Origin: Collimonas sp. OK242 | GTDB taxonomy: Bacteria; Pseudomonadota; Gammaproteobacteria; Burkholderiales; Burkholderiaceae_D | Length of the DNA: 38,196 nt | Direction: 5' to 3' | NCBI RefSeq assembly: GCF_900107095.1 | Contig: NZ_FNOR01000028.1 | Span: 1 to 38,196 of the forward strand | Shown: piece by piece, positions 8,163-18,293 of the stretch | How positions within the stretch are numbered: the first letter of the stretch is position 1 | Layout of the letters: every line of letters starts with the position of its first letter | Translations under genes and position numbers: made by a program | Notes under the pieces: generated by a model | Databases searched by the model: none | Seen by the model: only the letters and a program-made list of their open reading frames with translations | Told to the model about the DNA's origin: nothing

Positions 8163-11100
8163 ATGTCATCAGCAGCCATATCGCCAGCAATATATGCAAT
8201 TCTGTCAGCCGCCGCCTATAACGATAACCGGGGCGTACCAAATCAAATTGTTGATAGCAGCCTGCCACCAGGCTGGACGCCGGTAACGAATGTACCAGCT
8301 CCCTCTGACACGTCGAATAATGGACTGAGCAGCGGGTTTTCTGCCTCCTCATATCAAAACGGAGGCGATATCATCATTGCTTTCGAGGGAACGGATTTTC
8401 TGATTGGATCAAACAATGGACAAACAGCCGCGGATGCGCTGGCAGATATTGGTCTGGGTTCAGGTTTTGGTTCATCGCAATTGATCTTGGCCGCACTCTA
8501 TTATGAGCAAGTAAAGGCGGCCAATCCTGGTGCCAATATTACCTTCACTGGTCATTCGCTGGGTGCTGGTCTTGCTTCCATTTTGTCGGTGTGGTTCGAC
8601 GTGCAATCGAAGATATTTGCCAACGCTCCATTTTTAGCCACTGCGATGAATTCCGGTGTCGCAACTGCTACTGCTGCAGCGTTGGCCAAGAATGGATATG
8701 CGGATTCAAAATTGGTCAGTTTTATTCCCTTAATTGGGAATGTGGTGAGTTTGGCTCGCGAATCAGATGTTGCCGCTTACTACGTTGAAGGCGAGGTGTT
8801 GAGTGCCAATTTCAATAACGCGCTTTTTGTTGCCGGGAGCAACACTCAAATTACAATTGGCGGCGGTGATGCTGTTGGATCTGTGAACTTGCATTCTATT
8901 GTTTTGCATGCACTTCTTGAAATCAGTAATCAACTGCGATTGGATACACTGCAATTGCCGACATTGTTGTCGGCATTATTTGACAAAACGCTTTACGCGC
9001 GAGCCTTGGAAGGCCGGTCTGCCGATTTTATGACTGAGCTGTTGAACGCGCAAAGTCCGCTGATAGGCACGATCAACGCTGCATCCGGACCTCTGACTTT
9101 ATTTGCGGAGGATATGGCAAGGCTCGGGAAAAATGGTGTTGTGCAATCCAGTCCGATCGATAACGCGGTGATTGCCGCCGCAATCGAGAATTACTATTGG
9201 GTTCTTCCGCCGACCGGCGCTAAGGGTTCCACCTATCAGTCATTTTTCAACAGCGTTAGTGGTGGTGTCGGTTTTAATCTGAACGATATTGCCACGAACG
9301 ATACGGGTATTCAATTAGGTAGGCAGCGGTTGATTGCTGCCGCCGAACAACTGGTCTGGAACAATGATGCCGCTGCGGAAGCTATTATCGATTCCGCCGA
9401 CAACTGGTTTGTTCAAGCGGGGCAGAGTGGCATGGACGCTTCTGGGAACGGAGGTGGTAGCGATGTCATGATTGGCGGTGGTAATGGCAATGTGCTCAGA
9501 GGAGGTGGTGGGGACGATGTTTTGATCGCGGGTACGGGCAACGACACGCTCAATGGCGGTAAAGGGAATAATTACCTGCAAGCTGGTTTTGGGAATGACT
9601 GGTTGTACGGTCAGGGCAATGATAAATTTGTATTCACTGGTGTAGATGCCGGGATAGGCGGCACTGATTACGTCGTTGACTCTGATGGACAAGGTACGGT
9701 GTGGGTTAATAGCATTCAACTCACAGGAGCGCCCAGTGCGACTGCTAATTTCACTTGGACAGCAAGTGACGGTACAACTTATCAATATGCGCCGGATAGT
9801 GCTGGAAATCCGTTGCACGGCACAGGTACTCTCACTGCAAGTAACGGTGCTTTAGGTACAAGTGATCAGATTATTTTCAAAAACTTTGATCTTGACGCAG
9901 CCGAAACCGAGTCGAATGGCTATCTCGGCATCAAATTTTCCGAAAAAATTGCCATCCAATCAGGCTCGAATCGAACCGACGACCCTTTTCTCACAGGTCA
10001 ATACGTTCCTGGCGCCAGTAGCCAGCAGACAGATATTTCCAAGAGTCTGACGATTTACGCCTCGGCAAACAGTGCCACGGCGCAGACGGTCACGTTGGCG
10101 CTATCCGGTGGTAATGTAGCAGATTATTTGTTGTCTAGTGGTACTAGTCAAATTGCATTTTCTAACGGTGTCGTTACTCTGACAATTCCCGCAGGTGAGG
10201 ACAGTGTGACGTTCCAGTTGATCAATGACGGGGCCACCAGCCAAGGTGCTGTCCTCACGCTGACGGCGACATTGAATAATCCAAACGCATCTGCGGACGA
10301 TCCTGCTGCGACCAGTTCAATTTCGATCAATGATTCGGGCGTACCGACCATTGTCGATAGTAAGCCTAACTTGCCTGACGCCCCTACCGTGACGTATGAC
10401 CCTAAAACAGGTTTCACGAGCTACGTAGGAACCGGCGCCAGCACAATAGTCACTGGATCCGGTGATAGTTATGTTGACGCCAGAGCGACCAGCGAAGCCA
10501 GTATCGTGGGTGGCGCGGGCAGCAATACTATCGTCGGCGGCGCCGGTTACGAAACGATTGTCAGCGGCGCCGGCAACGATTTGATTACGGGCGGCAGTGG
10601 TGACGACATCATCAGTGGCGGTGGCGGGCAGGATGTGATTCTTGCGCTTGACGGCAGCAATCGTATTTATGCCAATACGCAGGTGGATTTGTCCACCGCG
10701 ATAGCGCAAGCAAAAACAGAAGCGGCTTCTGGTCAGAAGGGCAGTTTCCTGTCGGTCGGCGATGGCAACAACACGATTGTGGGTGGAAGCGGTAACGATG
10801 CGGTGGTTGTGGGAGCTGGCAATGACGTGGTGGTGTTGGGTGCCGGTAACAATTTCTTTGTTGGTGGCGTGAACGTCGATATTGTCACAAAAGATTGGTC
10901 TGTCACACAAACACCGAACACTCTTGACTATACACTTAGTTCCGTGGATTGGCCCAGGGGTGCGGTCGTGCCGTCTTCCTACGAAGGGGCGAAGTTCGGT
11001 GACCAAAATGACGTAATGTATCAGGATGGCGGTGGGAACGACACAATTTTTGCAGGCGCGGGGAATGACGTTATCTTCCTGTCGAACGGCGATAACTATG

Positions 11101-14100
11101 TCGATACCGGAACCAGCAACGATACGATTTTTGGAGGGGACGGCAGTAATGCCATTTTTGGCGGTAGCGGTAATGTGTTGGCGATCGGCGGCGGCGGCAA
11201 CGATTATATTTATGGCGGAAGTGGTAAAGACATGCTGATCGGCCACGGTGGCAATAACACCATCTTTGGTGGCAGCGGTAGTGACACCATTTATGCAGGT
11301 AGCGACGGTTCTAACTTTGACACATTTGAAACCGGATTCAACTATGTCGATGGTGGCTCCGGCAACGCTCTTATTTTCGGATCGGGCGGTAGCGATACCC
11401 TGATTGGCGGCAGCGGTAACGTCACCATCTACGGCGGAGCCGGCACCGAGGACATTACCGGCGGTTCTGGTCACGATGTGTTGTATGGCGGAACCGGTAC
11501 CGACGTCATTCGTGCCGGTGACGGCGGCACGGCCGACAATGCGACTAGCATTTATGCGGGCGATGGTAGCTCAACTTTGTACGGAGGCCTTGGCGTCGAT
11601 GCGATTTTTGGCGGTTGGGGAACTGACGTTATTTATGCAGGGGACGGTGGTAGTGCCGCTGCGGCAACACAAATTCATGCCGGAAATGGCGCTGTTACTG
11701 TGTATGGTGGATTAGGAACCGACCAAATTGCGGGGGGCTCCGGGACCGATGTGCTCTATGCCGGTGACGGGGGGACTGCTGATGGTGCGACGACGGTGCT
11801 TGCCGGTACTGGCAGCGACACGTTATATGGTGGGGCCGGGGTTGATATATTGGATGGCACCGGCGGTAACAACGTGTTGCTGGTGGCCGGTGGTGGTGAT
11901 GCGACCTTGCTCGGTGGCAGCGGCGACGACACGCTAATCGCTGGGGGCGGATCTGACAAGCTGGTTGGTGGCGCGGGTAATAATACCTATGTATTTAACG
12001 CCGGATTCGGTCAAGCCGAAATTACCTCGACAAGTGGTTCTGATGTCATCCAGTTCGGGACTGGTATTTCCGCCAGTGACTTGGCGGTCACTGCTGCTCT
12101 GGCTGGCGATGGTTCGGGAGTATTGGAGATCGAGGGCGCTGGCACCATTTTGGTGGACAGTGGACTAAGTAGTGCTGTGAGCGAGGTAAGTTTCACTGAT
12201 GGCACTTCCTTGACCTTAGCACAATTGATTGCACAGACCGGCGCTCAGTCTGAGACGATTGCTGGTGGCAATGGCAACGTTTTGTTCAGTGTCGGAGCTG
12301 GCGAATCGGTCCAGGGCGGTAGCGGCAACGACACACTGTCATCTTGGGGAGGCAATGCGACACTGAACGCAGGAAGCGGTAACAATGTCTTGTATGCCGG
12401 AGGTGGGAGCGATCTGCTGGTGGGCGGCGTCGGTAACGATACACTGATAGCCGGTGCAAGCAATGACACCTTGGTTTCCGGAGCCGGTGCAGAAACCTTG
12501 GTTAGCTATAATTGGAACACCACTTTTGTTGTGAATAATGTCCAGGATGTAATCCAATTATCGTCAGGGAATCACAACGATACAATTGTCTCGTCAGTAG
12601 ACTATGTGCTGCCTGATGCGATAGCAACCTTGAACCTGACCGGGTTGGCCAATCTAGTCGGGACCGGCAATACATGGGATTCAGTCATTACGGGGAACGC
12701 AGGTAACGATACATTGACTGCCGTATCAGGAAGCACAACACTAATTGCAGGAACCGGCACGGATACCCTGATCGGTAGCGCTGATGATACAGTTTTTGTT
12801 GTCAATAGCTTGGATGACGTGCTGGTGGAACAGGCCGTGCATCGTTCTGCGACGGTACAAGCGAATATCAGTTACACGTTGGCGTCGAATTTCGATAATT
12901 TGATATTGACCGGCAGCGCGAATCTGACAGGTACTGGCAATGATCTGAATAATCAACTCATGGCAAACAACGGTAACGACACGTTGATTGCGGGCGGCGG
13001 TAACGACACGTTACTTGGCGGAAGCGGAAGTGACCTGTTGATCGCCGGCAGTGGCGACGATATCCTGAATGGCGGTGCAGGAATGGATACCCTGGTTGCC
13101 GGCGGCGGCAACGACGTTATGATCGCGCGGGCTGGTAGCACCTATGTGTTTAACCAGGGGTTTGGTCACGCCGACATCTATAACGCGGCGAGCAGCACTT
13201 TGCAGTTTGGCGCCGGCATCGCCCCGTCCGACCTGACCTTCAGCATAATGTTGAATGGCAACTCGCCATCAATCATCCTTACTGACGTTACTGGTGGTAA
13301 CGTCACCGTCGGTGGAGGATTATCCACTACCGATAATACGACTTATGCATTTACTGGTGGCGCCACTCTCAATCTGAACCAGTTGATTGCCCAGACGCAA
13401 TCTGCACCTGTCACGCTCGCTGGCTATGGGGGCAACCTGATTTTTGCGGCGCACGGCAATGCCTCGCTGGTCGGTAGCAGCGGTAACGATACGCTGTACG
13501 GCTGGGGCAATGGCGATACTCTGGTTGCCGGCTCCGGTAACAACACACTGTACGGCGAGGATGCAAACGATATTCTTGTTGGCGGAACCGGGTTGGATGT
13601 TTTGTACGGCGGTACAGGTAACGACACGATGATTGCCGGGACCGGTGAGAATACTTTGATAGGCGGTCAGTCCAGTGATGCGTTCATGCTGACCGAAGGT
13701 GGTGTGACGACCATCAACTCCAGTACTCAATCCGGAATTGAGACGCTCTGGCTACCGGAAGGAATGCGTCTTTCCGATTTCTTTGCGGTACAAGTTGGGA
13801 AGGATCTCTATATCAACTCTAACTCTTTGGATACAACGACGATTATCAAAGGGTATTTCAACCCCCAGCCGCAAAATGTCGGCTGGGTGTTGGGGGGCGA
13901 TAACGATAGTCCCGTCTTTTTACAGACATGGGTAACTGCACAGCAAGCAAATCTAAGTGGTGGCGCAACCGACTACAGCGGCAAGATCAGCACGCTGGAG
14001 CAGGCGTACAAAGCACAATTGACCACGGATTTGACATCGAACGGCAAGAGTGGTGCCGGGTTGAATAACAATGTTAGCCGCGCCAATGTTGGCGATTACT

Positions 14101-16880
14101 ACCGCAACGACGCTAATGGGATTGCAGGGAGGGTGGTTAACTACACCTTTAATGGCGTCAAGATAGACAAGCTTACCGCTAGCGGCGGGAATTTGGCACT
14201 CGATTCGATTGACGACAATGTCGATACGACGCAAGTGCATGAGACCACTGTTACGGGATATAAGACGGTGCCGGTTTATAAATTGGTGCAGGTAACTGCT
14301 GAAACTGTTGTGGATATGGGGCCGCCTTCTTCTACTGGAGGAGGGACCAATCTCTTATCTGATGAACACAATCTGCTACCGAATGGGGACGTTGGATTTA
14401 CAGTGCCGGGTGTGATACGTGAAGTTCAAGCAGGCACTACAAACCAGGCATATACCTATCAAGCCTCCACCGTCGACGTGCAGCGTACCCTGAGCACCTA
14501 TGCAATCACCGGCGATGGTGGCAACGATGTGATTACGATGGCGTCAAATAATGACTCGTCCGGGGTGCAAAGTGCATCGTTTATGGGGACCGTCAATACT
14601 GGGGATGGTAACGTGTCTGTGAATCTTGGCACGACGAGTAGTACCAATCCAGATTATGGATCGGGGCAGGATTATTCCTCGTCAGGAGCAAGCTTGGATC
14701 GCTCCTTTATTGTAGCCGGTGCTGGAAACGATACGCTGATAGGAACCGATGGCGCCGATACGATAGTGGGCGGCTCCGGGTTTGATTACATGGATGGAGG
14801 TTTGGGAACAAATACCTATTATGTATCGATGCATGGCGATGCTACCGACATCATCAATGACACAGGGGATATGGAAAATAGCGCGGAAATTCAGGACGGT
14901 TACGGAGGCGTCGTTCCCAATAAGACGCTCGTCATGCCGGACGGACTGCTTGCGAAGGATCTTAACTATCGTTTGGTGCAAGATCCTGCTTATCCAGACT
15001 CCAATATTCTCCAGATCAATTACGGGACTTCGAATGTATGGGTCGTGTACCAAGACGGTATTTTGGAACCGACTATGTACAGCGATGAGCCCGACATATT
15101 GTCTATCGGCGTCAATCGCATTGAGTTTTCCGACGGCAGCGTCATGACGTTGAACCAGTTTATGGCCGCTGCTCATCAGATGGCCGATGACTACATACCT
15201 ACGGTGACCGCTACCGATCAGGTTTTGCAATTGAATCAAACAATTGCGGTGTCCAGTCTTTTCAGTGCCAGCGATACCGGCAACAATGCGATTACCTGGT
15301 ACAAGGTATCGAATACTGGAACCGATTCAGGTTACTTTACGTTGAGCGGCAAGCAGCAATCTTCAGAAGTGCCTGTTTACCTGACGGGCGCGCAATTAAG
15401 CGGTTTGCAATATGTGACTGGCGCTACGGCCGGCAATGACTTGATACAAATCAGCGCATTTGACGGTGCAGCCTGGAGTGTGGTGGCGCCGATCAGTATC
15501 GTCACTACGTCAAACAACATCCTGCAAGCGACGACGAGTAACCAGGCATTAACCGGAACTGCGGCAGCCGCGGAGGTATTGATTGGTGGGTATGCCAATG
15601 ACACCTTGGTCGGCGGCGGGGCGCAAGATACGTTTTTCCTGCGTCGCGGTGACGGCAATATTACCGTGTCCGAGGCGTCTGATACCTCTGGCAATAACAC
15701 CTTGAGATTTGGTGGTGGCATCACGGCGGATAGCCTGCAACTGGCTCAACGTGGGGACGACTTGTTGATCAAGTATGGAACATCATCGGACAGCGTTCTG
15801 GTGAAGAGTCTGGACACCTTTAATGGAACTGCTCCGATTGATAAATTCCAGTTTGCCGATGGCAGCTATAGCACCTATTCAAGCAGCGGTCGGGGCGATT
15901 TTCTGATTACCAACTACGACATTGCTGACAACAAGACAGGCGATGAATGGCAGCATACCGACGGTACAGTGGGATTTGATCGGATGAACAGTGATATCAC
16001 GACGGAAACATCAGTGACCACAACCAATACCGATGGGTCGACTTACAGCACCGATCAATTTCGATATGAGAACGTCTTTTCGCAACAAAGCTGGAGCCGC
16101 AGCGATGGCACTGCCGGCAGCACTACGAGTTCTGGCGGCAATATAAATGGCACCAGTTCCGTCGCTATCAATGGCAGTCAGGAAGTCGATGGCGCGAGCG
16201 GTCGTCTGCTGATCGGAAGCACGGGGGGCGATACCATCGGCGGCAATGCCGAAAATTCCTTGCTGTTAGGTGGTGTCGGCAACGACCTGATTACGACAGG
16301 ACCTGGTGGCAATGTGATTGGCTTCAACCTAGGGGATGGCCAGGATACCGTTGTTGCAGATGCAGGAGACAGTAACGTGCTTTCTCTCGGCGGAAAATTC
16401 AGTTACGCCGATCTTGCTTTTCAGAGGAGCGGCAACAACCTGATTCTGGATGTCGGCAGCAGCGATGCCGTCACGTTTCAGGATTGGTATGCTTCGTCCG
16501 ATAATCAGCAACTGGTGACATTGCAAGTCATCGAAGCAGCAACTGCAGACTATTCATCGAGATCGGCAGATACGCTGAAAAACACCAAGGTTGAAACGTT
16601 TGACTTCCAGCAACTGGTAGGAGCTTTCGATCAAGCGCAAATAGATAATCCGGCACCGGGTGCATGGAGCCTCGCCAGCAGCCTGCTCGATGCTCATCTG
16701 GACAATAGCAACACAACGGCCCTGGGGGGGGATTTGGCCTATGAGTATGGCGTTCGGGGTAATCTCACTGGCTTCAATATCGTCACTGCCGTAGTCGTAT
16801 CCAATACGCAGTTTGCAACGGCGCCTCAGACTTTGAGTCCATGGGGGAGTGGCAGTGGCATGGGTGCGCAGATCCGATGA
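8163..16880 (+). CDS. Giant RTX protein with N-terminal class-3-type lipase domain (T1SS substrate)
   Basis: A 2,905-residue calcium-binding secreted protein. Residues about 1-270 form an alpha/beta-hydrolase domain of lipase class 3 type: IIIAFEGTD (oxyanion region), GHSLGAGL with nucleophile S132, a candidate Asp at D202 and a candidate catalytic His at H244 (SVNLHS). RTX nonapeptide blocks (GGxGxDxUx) start near 430 and recur through about 760-1270, 1365-1450, 1500-1660, 1760-1840 and near 2180-2210. A Calx-beta-like domain lies around 620-726. Haemolysin-type calcium-binding-related domains (FGxGIxxSDL) follow several RTX blocks. A cadherin/Ig-like segment is at about 2345-2450. The C-terminal 60 residues (WSLASSLLDAHLDN...) look like the uncleaved T1SS signal. 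There is no N-terminal signal peptide. AGGA lies 6 bases before the ATG. Role: extracellular or surface-retained lipolytic enzyme/adhesin; whether it acts on host, competitor or environmental lipids is unknown. Confidence 0.92.
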   Translation: MSSAAISPAIYAILSAAAYNDNRGVPNQIVDSSLPPGWTPVTNVPAPSDTSNNGLSSGFSASSYQNGGDIIIAFEGTDFLIGSNNGQTAADALADIGLGSGFGSSQLILAALYYEQVKAANPGANITFTGHSLGAGLASILSVWFDVQSKIFANAPFLATAMNSGVATATAAALAKNGYADSKLVSFIPLIGNVVSLARESDVAAYYVEGEVLSANFNNALFVAGSNTQITIGGGDAVGSVNLHSIVLHALLEISNQLRLDTLQLPTLLSALFDKTLYARALEGRSADFMTELLNAQSPLIGTINAASGPLTLFAEDMARLGKNGVVQSSPIDNAVIAAAIENYYWVLPPTGAKGSTYQSFFNSVSGGVGFNLNDIATNDTGIQLGRQRLIAAAEQLVWNNDAAAEAIIDSADNWFVQAGQSGMDASGNGGGSDVMIGGGNGNVLRGGGGDDVLIAGTGNDTLNGGKGNNYLQAGFGNDWLYGQGNDKFVFTGVDAGIGGTDYVVDSDGQGTVWVNSIQLTGAPSATANFTWTASDGTTYQYAPDSAGNPLHGTGTLTASNGALGTSDQIIFKNFDLDAAETESNGYLGIKFSEKIAIQSGSNRTDDPFLTGQYVPGASSQQTDISKSLTIYASANSATAQTVTLALSGGNVADYLLSSGTSQIAFSNGVVTLTIPAGEDSVTFQLINDGATSQGAVLTLTATLNNPNASADDPAATSSISINDSGVPTIVDSKPNLPDAPTVTYDPKTGFTSYVGTGASTIVTGSGDSYVDARATSEASIVGGAGSNTIVGGAGYETIVSGAGNDLITGGSGDDIISGGGGQDVILALDGSNRIYANTQVDLSTAIAQAKTEAASGQKGSFLSVGDGNNTIVGGSGNDAVVVGAGNDVVVLGAGNNFFVGGVNVDIVTKDWSVTQTPNTLDYTLSSVDWPRGAVVPSSYEGAKFGDQNDVMYQDGGGNDTIFAGAGNDVIFLSNGDNYVDTGTSNDTIFGGDGSNAIFGGSGNVLAIGGGGNDYIYGGSGKDMLIGHGGNNTIFGGSGSDTIYAGSDGSNFDTFETGFNYVDGGSGNALIFGSGGSDTLIGGSGNVTIYGGAGTEDITGGSGHDVLYGGTGTDVIRAGDGGTADNATSIYAGDGSSTLYGGLGVDAIFGGWGTDVIYAGDGGSAAAATQIHAGNGAVTVYGGLGTDQIAGGSGTDVLYAGDGGTADGATTVLAGTGSDTLYGGAGVDILDGTGGNNVLLVAGGGDATLLGGSGDDTLIAGGGSDKLVGGAGNNTYVFNAGFGQAEITSTSGSDVIQFGTGISASDLAVTAALAGDGSGVLEIEGAGTILVDSGLSSAVSEVSFTDGTSLTLAQLIAQTGAQSETIAGGNGNVLFSVGAGESVQGGSGNDTLSSWGGNATLNAGSGNNVLYAGGGSDLLVGGVGNDTLIAGASNDTLVSGAGAETLVSYNWNTTFVVNNVQDVIQLSSGNHNDTIVSSVDYVLPDAIATLNLTGLANLVGTGNTWDSVITGNAGNDTLTAVSGSTTLIAGTGTDTLIGSADDTVFVVNSLDDVLVEQAVHRSATVQANISYTLASNFDNLILTGSANLTGTGNDLNNQLMANNGNDTLIAGGGNDTLLGGSGSDLLIAGSGDDILNGGAGMDTLVAGGGNDVMIARAGSTYVFNQGFGHADIYNAASSTLQFGAGIAPSDLTFSIMLNGNSPSIILTDVTGGNVTVGGGLSTTDNTTYAFTGGATLNLNQLIAQTQSAPVTLAGYGGNLIFAAHGNASLVGSSGNDTLYGWGNGDTLVAGSGNNTLYGEDANDILVGGTGLDVLYGGTGNDTMIAGTGENTLIGGQSSDAFMLTEGGVTTINSSTQSGIETLWLPEGMRLSDFFAVQVGKDLYINSNSLDTTTIIKGYFNPQPQNVGWVLGGDNDSPVFLQTWVTAQQANLSGGATDYSGKISTLEQAYKAQLTTDLTSNGKSGAGLNNNVSRANVGDYYRNDANGIAGRVVNYTFNGVKIDKLTASGGNLALDSIDDNVDTTQVHETTVTGYKTVPVYKLVQVTAETVVDMGPPSSTGGGTNLLSDEHNLLPNGDVGFTVPGVIREVQAGTTNQAYTYQASTVDVQRTLSTYAITGDGGNDVITMASNNDSSGVQSASFMGTVNTGDGNVSVNLGTTSSTNPDYGSGQDYSSSGASLDRSFIVAGAGNDTLIGTDGADTIVGGSGFDYMDGGLGTNTYYVSMHGDATDIINDTGDMENSAEIQDGYGGVVPNKTLVMPDGLLAKDLNYRLVQDPAYPDSNILQINYGTSNVWVVYQDGILEPTMYSDEPDILSIGVNRIEFSDGSVMTLNQFMAAAHQMADDYIPTVTATDQVLQLNQTIAVSSLFSASDTGNNAITWYKVSNTGTDSGYFTLSGKQQSSEVPVYLTGAQLSGLQYVTGATAGNDLIQISAFDGAAWSVVAPISIVTTSNNILQATTSNQALTGTAAAAEVLIGGYANDTLVGGGAQDTFFLRRGDGNITVSEASDTSGNNTLRFGGGITADSLQLAQRGDDLLIKYGTSSDSVLVKSLDTFNGTAPIDKFQFADGSYSTYSSSGRGDFLITNYDIADNKTGDEWQHTDGTVGFDRMNSDITTETSVTTTNTDGSTYSTDQFRYENVFSQQSWSRSDGTAGSTTSSGGNINGTSSVAINGSQEVDGASGRLLIGSTGGDTIGGNAENSLLLGGVGNDLITTGPGGNVIGFNLGDGQDTVVADAGDSNVLSLGGKFSYADLAFQRSGNNLILDVGSSDAVTFQDWYASSDNQQLVTLQVIEAATADYSSRSADTLKNTKVETFDFQQLVGAFDQAQIDNPAPGAWSLASSLLDAHLDNSNTTALGGDLAYEYGVRGNLTGFNIVTAVVVSNTQFATAPQTLSPWGSGSGMGAQIR
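11496..11864 (+). repeat. Three tandem 123-bp (41-residue) supra-repeats within the RTX region
   Basis: Above the nine-residue RTX period there is a longer period of exactly 41 residues. Copies begin at 11496, 11619 and 11742, each opening GTDV(I/L) followed by AGDGG(T/S)A, then a T..AG.G....YGG.G.D block. The copies differ at scattered codons, so the duplication is not recent. Each unit inserts a non-RTX linker (for example GGTADNATSIY) between two RTX turns. Confidence 0.8.
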
Positions 16881-16919
16881 AGCGCTTGTGCTTAGGGTAT
16901 CAAGATCGAGGTCAAGCCG

Positions 16920-18293
16920 ATGAACGATAGAAAATCAGTGCTATCGCCGGAGGCGCTCGACTTCGCCCCAGGTCTGTTGGCCATTCAGGAAAGCCCGCCG
17001 GCGCGGTTGCCACGTACCGTCATGTACATGGTGATCGTCCTGTGTGCCGTCCTGATGCTCTGGTCGATTTTCGGCAAGCTGGACATTGTGGCCAGCGCCG
17101 AGGGTAAGCTGGTGCCGCAAAGTTATGTGAAGATCGTGCAGCCCGCGGATGGCGGGATTATCCAGGATATTCTGGTGAAGGAAGGGCAGACGGTCGCTGC
17201 GGGCGAGGTGCTGATCCGTATGGATGCGAAAGAAGCGCGGGCCGACGAAACTAGTCTGCAGACTCAGCTCGTCATGCGCTCGCTTCAATTGCGCAGGGTA
17301 GATGCGGAATTGGCCGGATCGCAATTGGTAAAAAAGACCGATGATCCCGCTGATCTGTACACCCAGGTAGCTGCACAATATAGCGAACGTAGACGTGCCT
17401 ATACCGACGCACTCGGCGGCGCGCAGGAGATGCTGAAAAAAAATCAACGCGACTACGATGCGGGTAAGGAGGTATTGGCAAAGCTGCGTGAAATAACGCC
17501 GATCCTCAAGCAACAGTCCGACGCCTACACCGACATGGGAAAGGACGGCTACGCGCCGTTAGTCACCGTGCGTGACAAGCAGCGCGAATATCTCGAAAAG
17601 CTCAACGATTTGCGTGCGCAGGAATCTACCTTGGCGAGCCTGGCCGCCGCGGTTGATGCAGCCGGCAGGCAAGTGGCGCAGGTGACCTCAAAATATCGCA
17701 GCGATTTGCAGAACGAAGAGGTGGAGGCGCAAGGTCAATATCGCAAACTGCAGCAAGACAGCATCAAGCAAGAACATAAAACCGGCTTGCTGGAATTGAA
17801 GGCGCCGCAGGCCGGCACCATAAAGGATCTCGCGACCCATACCATCGGCACTGTCGTGACGCCTGGCACGGTCTTGCTTTCTCTTGTCCCGGAAAACGAA
17901 CCGTTAATCGCCGAAGTCATGGTCAGCAATGACGATGTAGGCTTTGTCTATCCGGAGCAAAAAGTCAAACTGAAGCTCGCCGCTTATCCATTTCAAAAGT
18001 ACGGCATGCTCGATGGTGAAATATTGACTATCGGTGCTGATGCCAACGAAGGTCAAAATCAGCAGCAGGATTCCGGTAAAGATCCTTCCGCGACGAATAA
18101 AGCCAACGCGGCGACAACCTACAAGGCCTTGTTGTCCTTAGGCAGCCAAGCGCTGGAAGCGCAAGGAAAAAAATACAAGCTGGTGCCTGGCATGCAAGTG
18201 ACTGCGGAAATTAGCGAGGGGCGGCGCACAGTAATGCAATACTTGTTGTCACCGGTACAAAAGGCCTTGCAGGAAAGTGGTCGCGAACGATGA
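16920..18293 (+). CDS. Type I secretion membrane fusion protein (HlyD family)
   Basis: The periplasmic adaptor that links the ABC ATPase to the TolC-type channel. It has 457 residues with one N-terminal membrane helix (about residues 35-55, MYMVIVLCAVLMLWSIFGKL), then a lipoyl-like half (AEGKLVPQSYVKIVQPADGG...VKEGQTVAAGEVLIRMD), a long alpha-hairpin/coiled-coil (about 115-285), a second lipoyl half (ELKAPQAGTIKDLATHTIG) and a beta-barrel C-terminus. GAGG precedes the ATG by about 8 bases. It starts 39 bp after the RTX stop and its stop overlaps the TolC start (ATGA), so RTX, adaptor and channel should be one transcript. A charged N/Q/D-rich insertion at about residues 380-400 (GQNQQQDSGKDPSATNK) is longer than in HlyD itself. 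Confidence 0.93.
   Translation: MNDRKSVLSPEALDFAPGLLAIQESPPARLPRTVMYMVIVLCAVLMLWSIFGKLDIVASAEGKLVPQSYVKIVQPADGGIIQDILVKEGQTVAAGEVLIRMDAKEARADETSLQTQLVMRSLQLRRVDAELAGSQLVKKTDDPADLYTQVAAQYSERRRAYTDALGGAQEMLKKNQRDYDAGKEVLAKLREITPILKQQSDAYTDMGKDGYAPLVTVRDKQREYLEKLNDLRAQESTLASLAAAVDAAGRQVAQVTSKYRSDLQNEEVEAQGQYRKLQQDSIKQEHKTGLLELKAPQAGTIKDLATHTIGTVVTPGTVLLSLVPENEPLIAEVMVSNDDVGFVYPEQKVKLKLAAYPFQKYGMLDGEILTIGADANEGQNQQQDSGKDPSATNKANAATTYKALLSLGSQALEAQGKKYKLVPGMQVTAEISEGRRTVMQYLLSPVQKALQESGRER

Noticed and set aside
10317-11474. 385-codon open frame on the minus strand inside the RTX gene
   Set aside because: It arises from the biased Gly/Asn/Asp codons of the RTX repeats, has low-complexity Ala/Val/Thr content and no ribosome binding site or family resemblance.
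9440-13700. Dense short repeats that could suggest a CRISPR array or minisatellite
   Set aside because: The periodicity is in-frame (27 bp = 9 residues) and encodes RTX nonapeptides; repeats are degenerate and have no unique spacers.
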